Shown here: piece after piece, positions 1 to 3,921 of the stretch
Numbering within the stretch: position 1 is the stretch's first letter
Layout of the letters: the number at the start of each line of letters is the position of its first letter
DNA from: Maribacter sp.
GTDB taxonomy: Bacteria; Bacteroidota; Bacteroidia; Flavobacteriales; Flavobacteriaceae
Assembly (NCBI GenBank): GCA_018679695.1
Contig: JAHHKH010000085.1
Coordinates: 1-6,859 of the forward strand
Length of the DNA stretch: 6,859 nt
Direction: 5' to 3'
Position numbers and translations under genes: made by a program
Notes under the pieces: model-generated
Databases searched by the model: none
What the model saw: the letters and a program-made list of their open reading frames with translations, nothing else
What the model was told of the DNA's origin: nothing

Positions 1-3000
1 GGTTTACCCTTAAATTTCTTACGTAATTCGGGATTTTGGGTGGCAATTCCAACTGGGCAGGTATTTAGATGGCATACACGCATCATGATACAACCCGAAG
101 CAACCAAGGGAGCTGTCGCAAAACCAAATTCCTCCGCTCCTAAAAGGCAGGCTATCGCAACATCCCGTCCTGTTTTGAGTTGTCCGTCACACTCCAAAAT
201 TATTCTATTGCGAAGATCGTTCATGACCAAGGTCTGTTGCGCCTCAGCAATACCCAACTCCCAAGGAAGTCCGGCATGCTTCAATGAGGTCAATGGTGAA
301 GCTCCGGTACCCCCATCAAAACCTGAAATTAGGATAACATCGGCCTTTGCCTTTGATACTCCGGCAGCAACGGTGCCGACACCAACTTCTGAAACCAATT
401 TCACGTTGATTCGGGCTTTCCGGTTTGCAGATTTTAAATCAAAGATCAATTGGGATAGATCCTCAATGGAGTATATATCGTGATGTGGTGGTGGTGAAAT
501 CAACCCCACATAGGGTGTGGAATTTCTTGTTTTGGCAATTGCCGGATTAACTTTCGGACCGGGCAATTGACCACCTTCCCCGGGTTTTGCCCCTTGGGCC
601 ATTTTGATCTGTATCTCCTGGGCATTGGTCAGATAATTCGAAGTAACACCGAAACGACCTGAGGCGACCTGTTTGATAGCACTATTGCGCCAATCGCCGG
701 TCTGATTTTTATAGAAACGCTCCGCATCTTCACCTCCTTCACCCGAATTACTTTTACCGCCGATACGGTTCATGGCAATCGCGAGATTCTCATGTGCTTC
801 CTTACTAATGGATCCATAGGACATGGCCCCGGTTTTGAAGCGCTTTACAATTTCGGTCCATGGCTCCACTTCCTCCAACGGAATGGGATCATAATTCGAA
901 AATTCAAATAGGCCACGAATGGTCATTAGGTTTTTCGACTGTTTATTCACCATTTTGGCAAATTCCTTGTAGGTGTCAGGTTCGTTGCCTCGAACAGCCT
1001 TTTGTAATTTGGCTATTGACAACGGATTGAACATATGTTTCTCTCCATCCCTTCTCCACCGATATTCACCGCCTATTTCCAAATCAAGATTCGCCGCTAT
1101 TTCCTTTTTTGCATAGGCCCTCTCATATCTCTTTGAAATTTCCTTCTCGATTTCATATAAACCAATACCCTCAATTCGGGTTGGTGTATTGGGAAAATAT
1201 TTGTCCACTGTTTTGGAGTTGATTCCGATGCATTCGAACAATTGTGATCCACGGTACGAATTTAAAGTGGATATCCCGATTTTGTTCATCACTTTAACGA
1301 TACCCTTGCCAATCGCCTTATTGTAATTCTTAATGGCTTCGTCAAAGGTGAATTCGGTAATATCATTGGCTTCAATCTGTTCGGAAATTATTTCATTCAC
1401 CAAATACGGATTTATAGCACTGGCACCAAAACCAAATAATAGGGCAAAATGATGAACCTCACGGGGCTCTGCAGACTCGATTATAATACTGAGCTTTGAT
1501 CTATTCCCCATTCTTTGGAGACCACTGTTCACGTATGCACAGGCCAATAATGCGGGTATCGGGGCAGATTTTTCATTGGAATCCCTGTCTGAAAGTATGA
1601 TGATATTCGCTTCTTCATCTATGGCCTTGGAAGCTTGGTTTAGTACTGATTCAAGTGCTTCTTCCAATCCATTATGACCTCTATGGATATCGTATAAAAT
1701 TGGAATCGATACTACTTTGTAATCCGGGCTCGAATCGTAATTCTTGATTTTATCCAGGTCTTCTTTTGAGATTACCGGATTTTGTATTTTAAGTTTTCTA
1801 CAATGCCTTTCGGTTATGGTAAATAAGTTGAGGTCGTTACCCAATGTAAGGCTAATATCAGTAATCAACTCCTCACGAATGCCGTCCAAAGGTGGGTTAG
1901 TTACCTGGGCGAACAATTGTTTAAAATAATTGTAGATGAGTTGTGGGCGTTCGGAAAGGACCGCAATAGGGGTATCAGAACCCATTGAGCCAATCGGCTC
2001 TTTGGCCGTCTTCCCCATTGGCAATATAATCGTATTGATATCTTCCAGGGTATAACCGAAAATCGACTTTCGTTTTTCCAAAGACGCCTCACCCAAAAAT
2101 AAGGGGCAATCATTATAAGGTATATCCCTTAGATGAACTAAATTATTATCCAACCATTTTTTATAAGGATGGCGTTGCGCGATTTCCTCTTTTATTTCCT
2201 CATCATTAACGATTCTACCCTCTTCCATATTCACCAGGAACATTTTACCGGGTTCAAGCCTACCGTGAAATTCAACGTTCTCGGGTTCAATATCGATAAC
2301 TCCGGTTTCCGATGACATGATGACATAACCGTTCTTGGTTACCGAGTATCTCGAAGGTCTTAGACCATTTCTGTCCAAAACAGCACCAATAAAATTACCG
2401 TCGGTAAACGGTATGGATGCCGGACCGTCCCATGGTTCCATGGTACACGAATTGTACTCATAAAAAGAACGCTTGGCTTCCGACATTTCGGTGTTTTTTT
2501 CCCATGCCTCAGGAACCAACATCATCATGACTTCGGGTAAGGAACGCCCGGTCATTAACAACAATTCTACAACCATATCCATAGTAGCGGAATCTGATTT
2601 TCCAGGAAGTATGATTGGTAATATATTTTTGATTTCCGGTCCAAACCAATCACTTTCAAATAATTCCTCCCGGGATTTCATTCTGGAAACGTTTCCGCGT
2701 AAGGTATTTATCTCGCCATTATGGCACATGTATCTGAATGGTTGTGCCAAATCCCAGGTTGGGAAGGTATTGGTGGAGAAACGCTGATGTACCAAAGACA
2801 ATCGGGTCACCACCCTGGAATCCATCAAATCGTTATAATAAAGACTAATGTCCTTGGGCATTAAGAGCCCTTTGAAAATTATGATTTTGGTAGAAAGGCT
2901 GGGCACATAAAAAAACTTGCTTTCCGATAATTTGGACTTTAAAATGGCATGTTCAGTTATCTTTCTGGCAACGAACAATTTTAGATTGAATTGAAAATCG

Positions 3001-3464
3001 TCTTGCGTCTTATCTTCCTTAGCGATAAAAACCTGTTTTACGAAGGGTTCGGTTTCCATGGCTATTCTTCCTGGAATAGACCTGTTCACTGGCACCTTAC
3101 GCCACCCTAGTAATTGTAAACCTTGTTTCTTGATGTTTTTCTCAAACTCAGCAATACAGTATTCCCTTTGATTTTCCTTTTGTGGCAGGAACACGTTACT
3201 TACTGCATATTCTCCGGCTTCGGGCAATTCAAATTTACACACATCCTTAAAGAAATCATGGGGTATATCAATCAAAATTCCTGCGCCGTCGCCAGTCTTA
3301 CCGTCGGCGCTTACCGCACCACGGTGCTCCAATTTGTCCAAAATCTCCAAGGCCTTGTGAATAATGTCGTTCGACTTAATTCCTTTAAGACTACATATAA
3401 AACCAGCACCACAATTATCGCGCTCAAATTCCGGTAGGTAAAGCCCTTGTTTCCTCAATGTCAT
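1..3464 (-). CDS. gltB: Glutamate synthase large subunit (GltB), C-terminus beyond left edge
   Basis: Large (alpha) subunit of ferredoxin/NADPH-type glutamate synthase, which hydrolyses glutamine, channels the ammonia and reductively aminates 2-oxoglutarate to glutamate in the cytoplasm. I read 1154 codons without a stop or frameshift. A class II glutamine amidotransferase domain starts at Cys18 (DNCGAGF), which family knowledge makes the catalytic nucleophile exposed after removal of a 17-residue propeptide; it continues with H47-RGAVSADGKTGDGAG, R228-FSTN, H248-NGEINT and LDRNGLRPSRY at 363-373. The central domain begins near FAQVTNPPLDGIREE (518-532). The FMN/synthase domain shows SYGSIS (882-887), GEGGEDAER (908-916), GAKPGEGGQLPG (958-969), SGFDGGTGASPL (1047-1058) and LKTGRD (1096-1101). 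Cys1125, Cys1131 and Cys1136, spaced 6 and 5 apart, match the 3Fe-4S ligands. The family is about 1,500 residues, so the C-terminal beta-helix domain is off the window. The ATG is fixed by an in-frame TGA two codons upstream; no Shine-Dalgarno is seen, as usual in Bacteroidota. The partner gltD would be expected downstream, out of view. Confidence 0.97.
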   Translation of the reverse strand, partial: MTLRKQGLYLPEFERDNCGAGFICSLKGIKSNDIIHKALEILDKLEHRGAVSADGKTGDGAGILIDIPHDFFKDVCKFELPEAGEYAVSNVFLPQKENQREYCIAEFEKNIKKQGLQLLGWRKVPVNRSIPGRIAMETEPFVKQVFIAKEDKTQDDFQFNLKLFVARKITEHAILKSKLSESKFFYVPSLSTKIIIFKGLLMPKDISLYYNDLMDSRVVTRLSLVHQRFSTNTFPTWDLAQPFRYMCHNGEINTLRGNVSRMKSREELFESDWFGPEIKNILPIILPGKSDSATMDMVVELLLMTGRSLPEVMMMLVPEAWEKNTEMSEAKRSFYEYNSCTMEPWDGPASIPFTDGNFIGAVLDRNGLRPSRYSVTKNGYVIMSSETGVIDIEPENVEFHGRLEPGKMFLVNMEEGRIVNDEEIKEEIAQRHPYKKWLDNNLVHLRDIPYNDCPLFLGEASLEKRKSIFGYTLEDINTIILPMGKTAKEPIGSMGSDTPIAVLSERPQLIYNYFKQLFAQVTNPPLDGIREELITDISLTLGNDLNLFTITERHCRKLKIQNPVISKEDLDKIKNYDSSPDYKVVSIPILYDIHRGHNGLEEALESVLNQASKAIDEEANIIILSDRDSNEKSAPIPALLACAYVNSGLQRMGNRSKLSIIIESAEPREVHHFALLFGFGASAINPYLVNEIISEQIEANDITEFTFDEAIKNYNKAIGKGIVKVMNKIGISTLNSYRGSQLFECIGINSKTVDKYFPNTPTRIEGIGLYEIEKEISKRYERAYAKKEIAANLDLEIGGEYRWRRDGEKHMFNPLSIAKLQKAVRGNEPDTYKEFAKMVNKQSKNLMTIRGLFEFSNYDPIPLEEVEPWTEIVKRFKTGAMSYGSISKEAHENLAIAMNRIGGKSNSGEGGEDAERFYKNQTGDWRNSAIKQVASGRFGVTSNYLTNAQEIQIKMAQGAKPGEGGQLPGPKVNPAIAKTRNSTPYVGLISPPPHHDIYSIEDLSQLIFDLKSANRKARINVKLVSEVGVGTVAAGVSKAKADVILISGFDGGTGASPLTSLKHAGLPWELGIAEAQQTLVMNDLRNRIILECDGQLKTGRDVAIACLLGAEEFGFATAPLVASGCIMMRVCHLNTCPVGIATQNPELRKKFKGK

Positions 3465-3487
3465 GTTTCAATTTTTAAATGCTAAGA

Positions 3488-3508
3488 GTGGCTTGTTTTA
3501 CAAACCAC
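3488..3508 (-). promoter_or_regulatory. Hairpin in the gltB leader
   Basis: Read on the minus strand, GTGGTTTG and CAAGCCAC flank the 5-base loop TAAAA, giving an 8-bp stem. The only non-Watson-Crick pair is G-U in the minus-strand RNA, but C-A in plus-strand RNA, so the stem is complete only in a gltB transcript. It ends 23 bases before the gltB start codon. No run of T follows, so it is not a typical terminator. It could stabilise the mRNA, affect translation or be a protein-binding inverted repeat in DNA; the sequence does not decide. Confidence 0.5.
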
Positions 3509-3525
3509 AGCCTATAAAAATATCA

Positions 3526-3571
3526 TTTTTGTTGAATTATCCATAATGATTAACAGTTATTCCAACAAAAA
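3526..3571. repeat. Imperfect inverted repeat upstream of gltB
   Basis: TTTTTGTTGAAT (3526-3537) is matched by ATTCCAACAAAAA (3559-3571): 12 complementary pairs interrupted by one bulged C, around a 21-base spacer. It lies 62-107 bases upstream of the gltB start, where a promoter or operator would be expected. The arms are AT-rich, so chance cannot be excluded. No family of binding site is recognised. Confidence 0.45.
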
Positions 3572-3597
3572 ACACAACGATTGTAATAAATCATAAT

Positions 3598-3642
3598 AAA
3601 ATCCTCAAATTCGAAATTTTGACCCCCTAAATTTGAGATTTT
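3598..3642. repeat. Imperfect inverted repeat, possible terminator of the lost upstream gene
   Basis: AAAATCCTCAAATT (3598-3611) and AATTTGAGATTTT (3630-3642) form a 13-bp stem with a single bulged base and an 18-base loop that contains a run of five C (3622-3627 region). On the minus strand the stem ends in TTTT and continues T-rich, and it lies 37 bases after the stop codon of the acyl-CoA dehydrogenase remnant. It may therefore be the old terminator of that gene. The stem is AT-rich and the loop long, so it is a weak terminator; an operator for gltB is the alternative. Confidence 0.45.
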
Positions 3643-3644
3643 GA
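3607..3644. repeat. Tandem 16-bp direct repeat, 22-bp period
   Basis: AAATTCGAAATTTTGA (3607-3622) is repeated at 3629-3644 as AAATTTGAGATTTTGA, 14 of 16 bases identical. The 22-bp spacing is close to two turns of the helix, which would place two bound proteins on the same face of the DNA. It overlaps the inverted repeat at 3598-3642, so the two descriptions are partly of the same bases. Function unknown. Confidence 0.4.
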
Positions 3645-3678
3645 TAATGGGATTTTTCGATTTACAAGGGATTAAAAA

Positions 3679-3789
3679 CTATCTCTTTAAGATACTTCTT
3701 GAAATAACGATTTTTTGGATTTCGGAGGTACCTTCATAAATCTGGGTGATTTTGGCATCGCGAGTCAATAATCTTGTAAAAAGGAATAA
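3679..3789 (-). pseudogene. C-terminal remnant of an acyl-CoA dehydrogenase gene
   Basis: On the minus strand this frame encodes RDAKITQIYEGTSEIQ, then KIVISRSILKR, then TAG (3679-3681). This is the conserved C-terminal end of acyl-CoA dehydrogenases; the IYEGTSEIQ motif, with its catalytic-region glutamate and FAD contacts, is diagnostic. Clear similarity starts at the Arg codon at 3760-3762, perhaps a few codons earlier (3771), and the frame meets a TAA at 3790-3792. The family is about 380 residues, so some 90% of the gene is missing, and no start codon or earlier domain is seen in any frame up to the kinase gene. The preserved codons are undamaged, which suggests a recent or still-drifting break. 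It has the same orientation as gltB and lies 215 bases upstream of its start. It is almost certainly not expressed as a working enzyme. Confidence 0.85.
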
Positions 3790-3921
3790 TTATTTCAGAA
3801 AGATTAACTGGGTCTACTTTCAAGGGGGTAAACCATCCCAATTGACGATAAGATCTTGAAAATTAGTAGTATTAGCCAAATTTCTTTGTAATTTAAGTAA
3901 CAATTAATTAGAAATCTATTG
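3790..3921. other. Non-coding stretch between the dehydrogenase remnant and the kinase gene
   Basis: No reading frame of recognisable content on either strand. It contains the rearrangement junction on its left side, a G/C-rich island in otherwise AT-rich DNA (CTGGGTCTACTTTCAAGGGGG, 3808-3828 approximately, followed by a CCATCCCAATTGACG stretch) and the short upstream region of the kinase gene. In-frame TAA codons at 3889-3891 and 3898-3900 close the kinase frame upstream. Confidence 0.6.
3856..3888 (+). promoter_or_regulatory. Weak candidate Bacteroidota-type promoter for the sensor kinase
   Basis: TTG at 3856-3858 and TTTCTTTG at 3881-3888, separated by 22 bases, resemble the Bacteroidota consensus TTG-(about 19-21)-TAnnTTTG. 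The -7 element matches five of the six fixed bases (T for A at the second position) and the spacing is slightly long. Transcription would begin near 3893, about 30 bases before the ATG. AT-rich DNA gives such matches by chance. Confidence 0.3.

Noticed and set aside
40..483. Open frame of 147 codons on the plus strand
   Set aside because: It lies opposite the FMN-domain part of gltB, whose conserved motifs (LKTGRD, SGFDGGTGASPL) prove the minus frame; the plus-frame protein has no recognisable features.
1744..3437. Further open frames of 60-104 codons: plus strand at 1744-1929, 2473-2787 and 3123-3437, and minus strand at 1901-2113 in another frame
   Set aside because: All are fully inside gltB in other frames, and the gltB frame carries continuous family similarity across them.
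1..3464. A frameshift or internal stop in gltB, suspected because no long complete frame is closed inside the window
   Set aside because: Reading every codon from 3464 to 3 showed no stop; the frame simply continues past the left edge.
3536..3565. Promoter of the classical type for gltB on the minus strand (TTGGAA, 18 bases, GATAAT)
   Set aside because: The match is to the enterobacterial consensus, which the Bacteroidota primary sigma factor does not use; no good TAnnTTTG element was found for gltB, so I leave its promoter unassigned.
3679..3789. Treating the dehydrogenase tail as a real small gene
   Set aside because: It has no plausible start codon in the frame, and it contains only the end of a much longer conserved enzyme.
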